Assembly (NCBI RefSeq): GCF_000972845.2
Contig: NC_040032.1
Location: forward strand, 19,462,636-19,526,635
Direction: 5' to 3'
Length of the DNA stretch: 64,000 nucleotides
DNA from: Larimichthys crocea
Taxonomy: Eukaryota > Chordata > Actinopteri > Sciaenidae
How positions within the stretch are numbered: position 1 is the stretch's first letter; every line of letters begins with the position of its first letter. Below, piece by piece: positions 36,407 to 49,935 of the stretch. Made by a program: the position numbers and the translations under genes. The notes under the pieces are model-generated. The model searched no databases, was not told where the DNA came from, and saw only the letters and a list, made by a program, of their open reading frames with translations.

Positions 36407-39400
36407 TCATGTCTCTGTTCAATGTAGAACCTGACAGACACAGTATACATGTTGTTAGCTTCCAACTTTGTTCCCCAGCCCTGTAGAAAATATTTCATTT
36501 TTAATATTACATTTTCCTATCTGAAACAAGCACAGTGTTGCATTGATACAGTTATCATGTGGACTCATGTGGAGTCTCTAAAAAGTTCAGCTTGAAGTTA
36601 GACTCATTATCAGCCAGTCACTACAGGATATTGGTAATCAAAGTCACCCTGAAACCCCCGGAGTCAATGTGTAGAGGTACAAATGATTAAAGAATCACAC
36701 ACATTAAAACCCCTGATAGAAAATGCATAAATTTTAATGTGGTAAAGTTTGAGTGAAGGGCATCACTCTGTCATAGACTAGGATCAGTGTTGAGAAAGTT
36801 GCTGGCTGGATACTAGGTAACAAGTGACACTAAGCCACATATAATGAGCATGTGTTTGTAGAGGTCAAACCACTTCTATAGGGACTGTTGAAAGGCAGGG
36901 AACTGCAAGTTCTGTGAAAATGAAGTACAGTCTGACAAGGTTGATTGGTAATGACAAATAAATTGCATATAAATACATACATATAAATCCTTCAGTCCTT
37001 CAAGTATTTGTCTTTTTTTGTCTTTTTTTTTCTTGTCAATTCCTCAGTGTTTTAAAAAATAGGTTTCTGGTATATTTTGGCCCTGGATATCTTCAAATGT
37101 GAGCGCACAGCAGTGGCAAAAGAGATGTGATATGGGTTGGGTAAACAAGATTATTGAGAGCAGATGGCATGACAAAAATGTTCCTTTTGGTTGACCATTT
37201 TTAAAATTGTTACAGGCTTGTTTGCCCTGCATCTGTTGCATTTAATCCAATTAGACTGAAACTTCATACCCATGTGATTAGAATTAAAGTTAGTCTCTCT
37301 TTAGATGGTTTGCATATTTGCATCCTAACACTTTGTCTGTATTGTCAGGGATATGTGCTGTAATCAGCCGGTGCATGAAACTTAATTACAAAGCAATATT
37401 GCTACAGCACAGAGTAGTAACTCTGATGGCAATGCAAAGCTTCTCAAACACATTGTCCCTGTTTACTCTAGATAAGCCACAGTCACTTACTGCCTACAGT
37501 TTTCATTGTAACTACTCTTTTTTTGAGGTAAAAATCAGTTAAAAGAAACATATTATTATTTCTTGGGGATGATGAGTTCAAAAAGCTGAAAGGTGTTTCT
37601 GAATCTCTTCTAACAGTTTCAGACATAATGAATGTACAGTTGTTTCAGCAACAAGGCCAGAAGTCAAGGTCGGGGACTGTAAATCTCTGAGCTTCATTTA
37701 CATAGCCTTCCACCCCAAGTGGACGTCTTGTTCTAGGCTGCATATTCTGATCTGTAATTTCAAGGTTCGACTGTCTGGAAAAGCACGTGCCATAAAAGTC
37801 AATTAAACACCACTACACAGTGTTTCAGTGATGGATTAATATGATGTGAGGAGCACTAATGAACAATGAACTATGGTGCTGCCAATAAATACTTGAACAG
37901 ATTTTTAACTGTCTCGGAGATGCTATGCACCATTCTTAGAAGGACCAGTTGGGCCCTAACAAAAATAATACCCATATAGTTGATGAAAGACACAATCATT
38001 TATTTCAAAGATAAACTGAGCACATTTTGATTATTTGAAAGCAAGAGGTTCGATGTAAAATGACTCCACCAAGCCTTGATACACATCTGTTTATCAAGTT
38101 TGTATGGCTAAAGCAAACAGTTGCTTTATATTGCCATCAGATGCAACACATCAGCATCCCTTTGGAATCCTGTTTGTGTCAACCTGGTGAATTGTAGTAG
38201 AGTATTTACTGGTCTGAATTACTTGCTGTCTCTTCACTAGTCTTTGCGTTGTGCCATTTGGAACACAGGATTTCAGCCGAGTAAAAAAGGAACTAATGGG
38301 AGTTTGAGAAAAGAAGAAAATACTAAGCGTTTAATACATAGCATTCTTCAGCTAAAGCTTATTTGTACTTGTGCCCCTAAGTATTAACAACAGAACTGAC
38401 CTTTGGTAGAGACAATGTTGCTGTTTTGTTTTTTTATTTAGTGAAATACAGAAATTTGATATAGCAGAAGCGTTGCAGCAGAATAAATGCACAAAAGAAT
38501 CCATTGCTTTCAAGAAGTCTCAGATTGAGCCCCTAAGACTTACTTATTCCAAGTAAAATAAACTCAGTCATTGTGGTAAGATAATCCCACTTGTTCCCAG
38601 AATTTTTTCCCAAAATGTAATCATATTAAATGATATTTTATTGGGACTGGAGTGCTCTTTAATGGAGTTCTTGCTTCCACTTGGAGCAGAGCAGAAATCG
38701 AAAGCTGGACTCTCGGATGAATGGGAAGACGCATAGAGGTGGACTTCATAAGTGAGTCAAAGCACTGTTGAGTTGTCTGCCCATCTTTGTAATGAAGTAA
38801 GCAAGGTGGTCCTGATTGAAATGGGGGCCCAGGAAATGACAGCTTCAGGGAATCACACAGCCCCAACCCTGTAACAATTTACCCTAGAGGAAAATTGACA
38901 GTTGCCAAAGTGGCCATTATTCTCAAGCAATCAGGCTTTATCAATCAGTGCTGACACCAGGTGAAAATTACCTCTTTTTCAGAGCAATGGCTCTGAGTTT
39001 ATATGGGACATTGCCATCGTGGCACAGATAACACCTCATCCATCTCAATAGTGTGATTAAAACACAGATGTGGACATAAGTTAATTTAGCATTTTGCTAA
39101 TTTAATGATGGCATGGACTTACAATTCATCAGATAAATGGAAAATGATTAAAGTTGTTTTCCCTTTCTTGAACATTATTAGCATAACAGTCCCTTGTGGC
39201 ATGAAAGGCCACATTGATTGACTAGGTGCAGTTTCAACCCTTAGGCTATGTGTTTTTTTACCTTTGGTATCTAGGGTGTGCATCCTCAAACTGTCAAGCT
39301 GTTACGTTAAAGAGAATAAATGCCAAGGGTCTATATTAGGATTTTCAAGTAAAACTGGGCTGTTGTGGTAAATCAATTGATATAAAAGCTACTGTTAATT

Positions 39401-42400
39401 AATTAAAAATAAAATAAATACAAAATGAACTATACAAACACATATTTCCATATGATTATTGACTGCAGGAGCACAGATGCAACAAGACTCTTAACATGTA
39501 AGCATGCACCAATACTGATACAGGATATGATATAAGGGCTGATAGCGAACTAAAGTGAAGGTACTTGACACTAATGAGATGATCTCATGCAGAGAAATTC
39601 AATATCGTGAGTGCCATATATACTAAGTGTAAGGGCGAGAGTCCAAGGCCCATTGCCCGTGCTTTTGAACTGTTTTCGTGACCCCTATGTGTAGACTTTG
39701 TGTCATTGTAGCAAGTTTTCTACTGTTTTTGCTTTTAGAAAAATGAGACAGAACGGGTGAAAATTGATGCATTCTGTGTGTTGCTTTCACTCCATTCACC
39801 TCAGTGCTCTGATCCATGGGGGTTGTGGAGTATTATTTTTCATTGCTGTCTTTTTTTGATACTACAGTACCTCTGGGGAGCACAAACATTCCTCACAGTG
39901 GTTTTAATTACAAGAACATTACTGAATACAGATGGTTTATTGCATTTGTTCTGAGAAAGGGACAGATACAGTATATGACACTTTTATAGCTGATACTAAT
40001 TACTTAGATATAATATGTTAGCCAGTGTTGTGATTTAAAATGACATATTTTTACAAGATAATGTTTGATTTTTTTGTCAAGATGTGTAGACCTGCCAGGC
40101 ATTGTGTTAACAATTATCTTTATTGCTGAACACAAGGTTAATTAATAAAGTAACAAAGGCTGTAATACAACAAACCCTCAGTTGGCACATGGGCATCATT
40201 TGCTCATGTGAGGCAGACTATTCGCTGTGTCCAGCACTATTTTCTCTAGATGGTTCGTCACCAGTAGTTTAGTGAAATTGGTGCGAGCCCTCCCTAACTG
40301 GCTGTTCAGTCTTGTGAATCACTTAATCAAACACATTTAGCACTGGGCTTCTTCATATTTTTTGCTTCTGCAATTTGCTTCTGTGCACTGTAGGTCTTTG
40401 AGAGCCTGTTGAATTAAGTTGTTTTCTTTGATTTTGTTTCCCTTTGGGCAATGTGTGTGTGTCAATCTAGAAATCCGAGTTTACTGTAATTTGTAGAGAT
40501 TTCTTATGTACCTTAATAATTTCCAGAAATGGTACATACATATCTGTTAATGATTATGATATCTATCAACTGTTGTCTGAAATGGCTGGAAATAGAAATT
40601 GCCATCTTTATGCATCACAGCAGTGAAATGAGTCTGAAAAATGTTCTTTCCCAGTTGTTTTTTTCTTTAAGGTCAACATTTTTATATGATAATAGAATAG
40701 AAAACATTCTTTAGCAAATGATAAACTGACCCAACAGTAAACATTTCTATCTTACAATGTAATGTCTTTACCTCTTTTTGCTTTGGTGTGACAGTTTGTG
40801 ATTCGGAGGGGGAGCCTGTACTGTAAATTGATACAGGAGAAGCGAAATGAGCTTTGAGATGGAGAGCTTTTCCCATTGGGGATTATGCAGGACAAAGTTG
40901 GCCCAGATATTGGATTTTTTGTTTTCTTGTTTGTTTTTGGAATTAGGCTATAAACCATAGTAAAATGAGATTACAAATGAGAATATGACATCACATTGTT
41001 GCTTTCAGCAATCCTATCAGCCTTCTTATGTTTTCACTGACAGTTCCTGTGAAGGATATTGGTAGAAGGACAGAGGAATACATGTGCTTGACAAGATCCT
41101 CTGGTCCCTGCTTTTCTTATTACTGTCTGCCTCCATGTCAGTGATTCGGGAGTTTTTGTTTATTCTGCAGATTTACACTTGAATGGTTTATTTTTGTATT
41201 TTATTGTTGTTCTTTTTTTATCTTACTGCCTATTCACTACAAATTATACTGACCAGTTCAAAAAGAATGCTCCCAGGTTTTTCTAATCTTGCAGCCAGCA
41301 GGTGGTTACCATTAAATTCACTACAGTATGAAAAAACTTTTGCTTTTATTAAAGTCTGTGTAAAGGCAATTCTGAGATTTCTTTCAAAATACAATAAATG
41401 TGTTGGAAAATAGTTGCTGAAAACATGTGAAAATACTTTAAACAGTATATTATTGAAATGTGAAGTTAAAGGTTAAAACAGTTTTTCATTAGTTTTCAGT
41501 CCTAAAGGGTGGCTCGATGACACACTGAGGCCACCCTGAGCATACCCCTGCACCCGTAGTGAGAAAGACTTTCATTCATCTCGTTCAGTGATCTCACTCA
41601 TCTGAGATGTTTAATCACTTCAAAATTGCTGCTTGACTGCTCCCACAAGTGGGTGTGGCTTCAGCACATTCAGCGGACATGCCCTCACAGTCCTTGAGCT
41701 AACAACACTGCTCATTTTTGTGACACCTAATATAAAAGTGTTTATTTTTATTTTAATCGGCTGGATGGTTAACAACACATTCTTCTTTGGTCTGACAAAC
41801 TCACATATTTATTTATTCTTACTTTACACATACTTTAAGATATTCATCACAGTAAACATCGTGGCTGCTTTTAGTGTTAAAGATATCTTATTGTTAGGTG
41901 GTTAGAGAACTGGAAAACATTAAAACATCTCAATAAGGGGCCACATTTCCACATGCGGCACCTTATTGGGCCACAAGTTGCAAGTAATAGGAAAGTTGTA
42001 AAGGTTATAATAAAAATGCAGAAAGTTTACTTTCTTATTGCAATTCATATTGTGTTCATATTATGCATTTTACTTATACTAGTAATAATCATAATTTGAC
42101 AATACTAACTACTACTACTGACTATTTTCTAATTAATGTTTCCATTAACAAACTATTAGAAAACATACCAAGATTTGGAAGGAAAACACTAATGGCTTAA
42201 TCTAACCCTGCCTGTTGTATTTGGTTAGCAGTAATGTGAATCATGGCAAGGTTTTAAAATCACTGACATTGTAATCTAGCTATATGTGAAGCCAGGTAAC
42301 GTGTACGGGAGAATCAAAGCTCGCTCAAGTGCAAAGTCCATTCCATCACCTCAGATTGATTGGTTTATACCATCACACCTTCACTCTACAAGTGATCTTA

Positions 42401-43199
42401 TGTATTCCTGAAATCATGATCTGTCTTCACATCCCAGTTGCATGTGCTGTCAACTGAAGAGAGACAGTGACTCACTGTGAGGCTCACGCAGTGGCATTGC
42501 TGGATATTTTTAGCGGTGTTGACTGAAAGCCGGGGCCTTGCACTTTATCCCCCGACGTGTCCCCGGGGAGGCCGTGGCTCCTGTTTTCTCCGGCAGCTGC
42601 CATGCACCTTCCCACCAGAGATGGAAAACTAGCTGCGTGTGTGTGGGCAGCGACAGGATGACAGCACCCCGGGGATGGGCAGAGGAATCGTGTGACCCAA
42701 TGGCTCGGCTAGCCAATTAGCACATAGCGACTGACCTATGAAACATGCTCAAAGTAAACAAGAACGAAAAAGAAAATCCTAAAAACACAAGTTTCTTTGC
42801 AGAGGGTGGGAGGCAACCTGGAGGAGCTGTGTGTCAATTAGCACTAAAAGCCTGGATGTTAGTGTGTGTCCAGTTTTCTGGAGTGTTTTTTTTTTTTTGA
42901 GCACTCTGTTTTCCACTGGGATTTGCTGCATCATTTATCTTACGATTGATTCTCATATTCTTCTTCTCACCGCCATCTCTTTGCCCCTCCGTGCCCCTTT
43001 TGCCCTTCATCTGTTGCCATCTTCTACATATTTATTTATCTCTGACACCTCTCCACCTACTTATAGATTTAATGTCTCTTCTGCGCTCCCTTCTTTGTCA
43101 GTCCAACTATCTCTCCTCACTCCTTCCTCCATCCCTGGTCTCAGCATGAAGAGGCCAGCTTTCACCATGTGGGGCTTCATTAGGTCTGCCTGGATAGCG

Positions 43200-43240
43200 C
43201 TCACTTTGGTAATGAGATTCCATTATTGGACCAAAGTGAG
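43200..43240. repeat. 11-bp perfect inverted repeat with nested AATG/CATT
   Basis: CTCACTTTGGT (43200-43210) pairs with ACCAAAGTGAG (43230-43240). Inside, AATG (43211-43214) pairs with CATT (43221-43224), leaving a six-base loop and a five-base bulge. The product is a 41-nt hairpin, with weak further pairing outside through CTG-rich flanks. I recognise no known microRNA. Confidence 0.65.
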
Positions 43241-46200
43241 AGATCGCAGCAGCGTGTGCCTCTCCTCTCTCCTCTATCGTATCTTCACTTGGACTCCCTC
43301 TCTGTTCCCATGCCTGATCCATATGCTGTGACTCAGCATGCAGATGCTGCAGCAGCTGGATTTGCAACTGCATGACAAACGGTAGTCCTTTAATCAAATG
43401 CCTATAGAGTGCACAGGGTTGTTCCAGCCTCTGCCCACTTCACACTTATGAACACACGTATTTTCTCAACCTCTGCTACTGAAGTGACCGTTTCACAATC
43501 CATGCATGTGTGAAGCCCATTCTAAATTTTGTCTTGCAAATGTTCAAGACTTTCCCCCCTCTCATTAACACTACGTGTAAATGTGCAAGACGAGGCACTT
43601 TAGCCTGAGGCAATTTAGCATTAGCAGTGCATTTGGAGAGCCCTGTCCTATTTTGTTTGTGATGCATAATGATGCCTAATCAATTATAAACCACATTACC
43701 CTCTTGATTTTTCATGTCCAAAGAACTCTGAGTGCAGAAAAGGTTTTAAAATTTTAATATTTTCTCCAGCACTCACCTCAGAAGGGGAGATGCTCAGAGG
43801 GTGGCACCTTATGCCACAAATCCAGATGCAGCAGCGAGCATACTGACTTATTAATAAGGCCTTATCTTTTGTCAGTGCCTTTCAAACAATCTTCTATATG
43901 ATTGTTCAATGTTCATATTGATTGTCCCTCCCAAGATTAAGACAAGCTTAGGGAACTAAAATGACTTGCTTAAAATTAGGACAAGGTTAAAAGAAACTCA
44001 TCAAACCATGAGGTTTGTGGTGCTATGATCTTTATAACCAGATAACTGCATTTGAATGCAGAATCTGAAGATTTTGGCACTGGAAGCATTCGGGTTTCCA
44101 TTTGTAGTCATGAGTAAAATTGACCAGTCATGTTTGAGTAGTCTTTGGTTGCAACAGTCCGTGTGGAGAACAGCTATCTCGGGTATCGTCTGATAACTAT
44201 TTAGCTACTTGTTGTATATTATTCATTCATATAGATGCGCACAAGTGTGTCATTATCATTTCCATGAGTCAAGTTGCTAATCAAACAGAAAAGGATGTCT
44301 TGGCCTGGATTTCCTCTGGCTACACCTGAAGCCCAGAAACATGAGCCATTTCCCCCAGAGGCTAAAGCCAATGGGTTCTGAGATGTCACATCCCACAAGC
44401 CAAATGCGTGTATTCTTCCAAGAATGTCGTGATTGCCATAATCCGTAAGGTGTCCCTTCACTCCAATAGCTGCTCATGCTTTTACTTTGGAGACAGAGAG
44501 CTCTCCTGATTAATCACTTAAGAAAACTCCCTTCTTGCTGATAAACTAATTACATTGTGCACACTGACCAGCTAACGTGATCCCGGCTTAAGGCATAAGT
44601 CAAATCAATGCCCCCACTGTTAATTTATCTCTCTCTTGACAACCCAATAGGCCTTGCAGAGTGTGCTGGCTAATGAGGACTTCCTAAAGGTTAAGTAAAC
44701 ACAGAAGATTTGGATGGGAGGGGGCACACCAGTACCTATTCCGGCCTAAGTGTTCCAAGATGCCATTTGTGTTTGAGGGTTAGCTGCCAGCCAAACCTCT
44801 GTTTGACAGAATGACTTTTTGAAATCATCAATGATGATGATGTGATCACAATGACCAGAAATGGATACCTCATCGCTTTTACAAGATCCATCTTAGTTTC
44901 ATACTTTGTATTTGTCCCATTTCTAGAATTGTTTCTTGGTTTAGATTTGATCATTTACAGTATTTCTGTATTTTACTCTAACATTTTGGATGCACTTTTG
45001 GTTTTAGTTCTAAATATAAAATGGTTCAGGTTTAGAGACCGGCTAAACTGTTTGCTTCACGTTGGTGGATTGTCAACATGTTCTAGTAAGAAAAAGGCAA
45101 TTACTTTGATTGCAATTGTTTTACTTTTGTAATAAAGTATAGTCAATAACTAAAACTAAAACTACTGTTTTCTGGCACACTATAGTTTTACTTTTAGACA
45201 TGCCAAACATTCTCACATTAGAGTATAGGAATAGCTTGGTATCCCTGGGAGAAGAACTTTAATTAGTTCTGTTTCAGGGTTTGTTCGAGCTTGTTGCAAT
45301 GGCAGAAATGCTTTAAAGGCTACACAGTCCTCGGCAAAATGTCTACTCAGAGTGTGATCAAAGGAGAATCACAAAAAGTAAACAGTTGAAGCCATTTAGC
45401 GTGATTACAGTATATTGATACGACCATAAGGAAAGGACTACTCGCCTCTATTTGGAGATTGTACTCCAAGTAGCAGCAGATTAATTTCCTGCTCGCTTTG
45501 TCTTGTCAGGTTATTGTTTGGTTGCCCAGTGAAAAGAGTCTCTTCGACAAGTTTGAATGAAGTTGTGTTTCAAGAACAAGGGGAACGAGTGAGTGAGTGA
45601 ATGACACAAACTGTATTAAGCTGGGCACCCTGCTTACTCTCTCATGAATAAATAACAAATGAGCGTGAATCGGTGGATAGAGACATCAACTCTATTACCA
45701 TTCTGTTGGCCCCATCCAATATGTGGGGAGCAGAAATGAGAAGTGAATTGCTGCGTTATGCATCCAATTTTCTATAAGGCTCCTGGCCTTCTTTCTAGAT
45801 ATTTGGTGAGTGGATTGTATGGAAATTATTTTTTTTCATGAACAAAAGTAGAAAACACAATCAAAAGTATTGCTTTTATTCAGAAAAAGGCAATGTTTTT
45901 ATTTTATTTTAGAAGCATCCAGTCACCGTCAAGCTTTACACCTTTCATCCAAGTCTTTGAAAATTTCTTTCAGCTGTTTCTGCTGTCACCTTTTAGAACC
46001 TTTATGAACCAGCGCCAGAGTTCAAAAAACAATGTCACGGCCATGCTGTCTTTTGTTTTCCCCTTCGCTGTTGTTTTCATTGTTTATTTAGTCATTCTGA
46101 GACAGTTTTCCAGCTAATGCCCATCATCCCCGGCAGGGAATTCAGAGGGGCAGCCAGGCCTACATCAAATTCCAAACGCAGCACAGAGCTGGAGCCTACA

Positions 46201-46840
46201 GGGTCACAGGTGGAGCTCTTGCTCCTTGATGTTTATGTCCATGATCTGCAGCCAGGAACCAAATCCATTCGTCTCACACTAAGAAAAACAGAAGCAGAAA
46301 CTGCCAGTGCCTGACATTTTTCCAGCTAGATTCTAGCTGGCACACAAGCCACTGCCTACATTTACAGAATCAAAATGTACATATTTTATAGACATGACTC
46401 TTTTTTTTAACTTATATGTACATAAATGTAAATGACATCGACCGTTGTTGACTGTTGACAGGAGTTGAGATGTCAATCACCGTCTGTAGTGTCTTTCGAG
46501 TCAGACATCTCCAACCATCCTGTCACCTCTTTCTTAACTTTCGTAACACCAGTTGTTTGTTGAATTTTCAGTACAAAAGCAGTGAGTTGAAAACCGCCCT
46601 GATGCAACCTGAGAGCAACCTGTGATTGAGTGTTCTCTAATCTGTCACCTCAGTGTTTCTAGGTAAAGTTAGGGAAAGATCATTGTCATGGTTAAAATCA
46701 TTTCATTTCATAGTATATTCAATAAAACAATGAAACAATAATAGTAAACAACTGATAAACAACATTTAACTTTAATAGTGAATACAATAACTGCAGGAAG
46801 ATTATGTTTTTTGTGAATATTGCACCAGAAATTAAATTTT

Positions 46841-46922
46841 CTGATATTTTTTTTAGTATTTCATGCAGTTCTGGCTCTTTTCTGATATTTTTTTTAGTAT
46901 TTCATGCAGTTCTGGCTCTTTT
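46841..46922. repeat. Exact 41-bp tandem duplication
   Basis: Positions 46841-46881 and 46882-46922 are identical over all 41 bases (unit starts CTGATATTTT and ends CTGGCTCTTTT). Identity across the whole unit, including its T run, suggests a recent duplication or an assembly artefact. Confidence 0.95.
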
Positions 46923-46962
46923 ATATTTTTTATAGTTTGTGGCCTCAGAAAGTCTGCTGTAC

Positions 46963-47010
46963 TGTGTGTGTGTGTGTGTGTCTGTGTGTCTGTGTGTCTG
47001 TGTGTCTGTG
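46963..47010. repeat. (TG)n then (TCTGTGTG)n microsatellite
   Basis: About nine TG units to 46980 lead into TCTGTGTG repeats to about 47010. It lies only 40 bp from the 41-bp tandem duplication, making this a locally unstable segment. Confidence 0.9.
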
Positions 47011-49689
47011 TATGTGTGCCATGCACGTGGGCTGTGATGGATGAAGGTACGCTTCATTCTGCACTCCTTGACACTGTCCCATCTGCTCTTTCTTTCTTCC
47101 ATCCATACCTTGTTTTTAGCCTCTGTCCCCCTGCTTGGCTCGACAAATAGTTGTTGTCACTTCCCCCAACAGTAACAAATGAGAGATAGCCAAACACAGA
47201 CATTAATTAGGAAGCATGGGTTCCCTGCTTAGAAGATCATAGTTGTTTATTCATACATTACATCACTCAAATGATTCCTGTGCTACAGTAAACACTGTAA
47301 CATTCACCTCTCCATCACAGAACCGTCATTTGGGCTATAGAGGTTTAGTTTTTATATGGCAAGCATTACAACAAACGTGTGTTATGTGTGTTTGTTGGTT
47401 GGGCTGCTGATATCGTTCTTTGTTTGAAAAGGCTCAATGTTAAAGAATCTTGATATTAAAAATATCCATGTTGCAACATGCTTCAGTAGCCTACAATCAT
47501 TGTCTCAATGATCAAAATGCAAACCTGTAGCAACTCAAAATGGAAATGGTCAATTTTCAGTAAAAAAAATTAACCTTATACAGGTCATTTTGAAGGAGAA
47601 ACATCAAAACTTTGAAAAAAAACAACAACGTTATCATAAAAAAAGGATTGATGATTGTGAGACAGTGACCACATAGGCACAGAAGTTTGTAAGGATTACA
47701 TTACCAACATTAAACATTAAAGATATTTTAATATCAAATGTATGTTATTAATTACAAAAAAAGCTGAAGGGAAACGTTTGTATATTTTCAGTCAGCCTGG
47801 AAGCTGCGGTTGTGGTTGTTAATAGCAGTTTAGGAACAATTTGCACAGCTGGTTTGATCTCATCCAAATTTTAAAATTGTCCTTTTTTTGTTGCCAAAAA
47901 ATCTGAGATGTGAACTTAAGCTCAGAATTGTGGAGCCAGGCAACAAAGCTCAGGGTCGTATCTGTTTGTGGATAAGCACATAACAAAGTATTCAATGGAA
48001 ACCAAGGAAACATAATATGTGATTAATTGTAACACAAGATATTCACGTGTATGAGTGAATATTAGACTCATTCAGGAAATGCAGTCTTACATGGTACTAC
48101 TTTCTTGTACAGTAAATCCCTAGTCAGATTCCTTATAGATATGCTAAGGTCACATTCTTCTTTTTCATCATTTGTCTTAATAGGATACAGAATATTTATT
48201 ACTTCCTATAAAATGTTTTGACATCGCCAATATTTAACATAAGCCTGCTTTAAAATTATTTGTGAGATTGTAAGGTGTTATTAGTTATCAAGTTTATTTT
48301 TGCCAACTTCTTATTTCCGTTGTTCTGTCAACAACATGTCAACAGTCATAACAGGTGCAAATCTGCAAAGATGTGTTAGAGATAATTTTAGCAAGTCTTG
48401 TGGAGTTCTGTCACAGCACGTTGGCTGCAGTTGCAGCTAAGTAACTTTGTGACGGTGGTTGTGTTTGATTGTCCTGGTAACAGTTTTGAGAATCGCTACT
48501 TTTTGCTAATGGTAGTTGTTTCTATGCAACAGTGGAGCAATGCTATCGGGAAATGCATCCCAGGTCATCAGCTTAGAAGTTTCTACTTTGTTTACTTCAA
48601 ATTGCATGTCTTCCTCTAGGGGAACTGTGACCGGGACAATATAATTTTCTTGCACTGTGTCTTTAGATCTTTGGGCTACCAACCAATGTGCATTCATTGC
48701 TTTGAAAAACAGCACAAGGGTGGAGAGCAAGCGTTTTTGTGATAGACTTCATTGTTGATTTCACTGACTTAATGATGACTTCATCCCAACTCCCTCCCAC
48801 ACAAAAGCACAAACAGAACCTTTGCTGGTGTATATTTTATTATCTCCTGCAGATACAGTACTGCACCAGACTGACTGAGCAGTGGGAAGTAGATGGGTTT
48901 CCTTTCTGCTTTCAGCCAAGTGCCAACAGTAATCTACTGGAGTATCGTATTCTTCAAAGTGGCAATATGAAACATTTTGACATCGGAATAACAATAAATA
49001 AATATGATATGGATTCCTTTCCTGGCAGCGGTGCCTACTGCTTAATTCGCCTGGTGCTCCATGAAATGCATTACAAGTAGGTAACTTGGAAGGGTTATTG
49101 CAGGCTTCTGGGGTTGTGGAGGTAAAAGTTCTTCTCACTTTTTTTTCATATGAAGTACTCCAAAGGTTTGGATGGGCATGAAACAGTTATGATGTACAAA
49201 CAAGACTTGGTAGATGACATTTTAATAAGTCAACTTCGATCTCCAAGGTGCATTGTATAACCAAGTGTCAAGTTCTGGTGTACTAACCCTTGCCCTATTT
49301 GCTGCCAAGACCTTTGTGTCAAAAATGTACAGAATTGTTCCTGTGAGACACTTCTAGCATGATTTAATCGGCATGACAACCATCATATTAAATTGTCTGA
49401 CCTCCATCTCATCCAGTCCTTCCTTATCAATCTAAGTTACAGAAAGTAAGTTGGAGGAGGCAATTCAAAGTGGCTTCAACTTTAACTTTAAAGTGACAAT
49501 TAAAATTACAATTTTAAATCTTATTTTTAGAGGCAGGTGTTTTCAAACTCAGCCAATTTACCAGAGACTCACAATGTCAGGAACGCTTCCTGTGCAATAA
49601 GCCTGTGTCTGAAACATCCACTGTGCCTGTAAATTATTTGTTCTCACTGTTTAAATTCGGTTTTTGTTCTTTAAAACATGCAAATATCA
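47011..49689. other. Non-coding sequence, no gene seen
   Basis: No domain is recognised in any open frame. The frames at 48739-49080 (plus) and 48761-49138 (minus) overlap antisense and are judged spurious. No named repeat. Confidence 0.5.
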
Positions 49690-49935
49690 TCACTCCTACA
49701 CGATCTATGAATGCTGTTCATATTGTATGTATCATCATACTGTCATATCCACCTACCTCATGTACGTAAAGCAACCTGCTACATAAACCATATTTATTTT
49801 AGTATCATTTGCACTCTGCAGTATTGCATTACCTGTCAAGCTTGTTGACCTTGTTTTAGTTTACACTATATCTGTGTATAGTCAAAGTCCTTGTATGTGT
49901 ACACATATCTGGCCAATAAAAGTGATTCTAAACTT
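49690..49935 (+). mobile_element. LINE 3' end (plus strand)
   Basis: The sequence ends CTGGCCAATAAAAGTGATTC followed by TAAACTTGAT, the usual terminus of a fish non-LTR retrotransposon (…GGCCAATAAAGCTGATTCTGATTC). Upstream runs typical 3' untranslated blocks (TTTATTTTAGTATCATTTGC, ACTCTGCAGTATTGCATTAC and TATCTGTGTATAG). No reverse transcriptase is visible, so the copy is 5'-truncated. The left limit is approximate. Confidence 0.5.

Larger units (their letters stand above)
34329..46840. other. Non-coding sequence with simple repeats and hairpins, no gene seen
   Basis: About 12.5 kb. It holds poly(A) at 35333-35363, a (TA)16 tract and a hairpin at 36249-36406, a hairpin at 43200-43240, and small palindromes such as CCAGCTAGA-T-TCTAGCTGG at 46322-46340. 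A GC-rich island lies at 42520-42720. Open frames (for example 42831-43331 plus, 166 codons, and 46117-46314 plus) have no recognised domain or paired splice sites. No named transposon is recognised with confidence. Confidence 0.45.

Noticed and set aside
39487..39560. GCATGCACCAATACTGATAC and following sequence, resembling an hAT end
   Set aside because: The match is short, the 'GGGATGCACCGAT' core is broken, and neither inverted end nor target duplication is present.
41515..41720. GTGGGTGTGGCTTCAGCACATTC and nearby GC-rich words, possibly a fish repeat
   Set aside because: Only a loose resemblance to remembered repeats; no ends could be defined.
42831..43331. 166-codon plus-strand frame rich in Ser, Leu and Pro
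   Set aside because: Composition is explained by CT-rich DNA; other phases over the same bases are also open.
46117..46314. 65-codon frame with a fibronectin-III-like phrase (VYVHDLQPGT)
   Set aside because: Only a short phrase fits, the flanking strands and conserved tryptophan are missing, and there is no donor before the stop.
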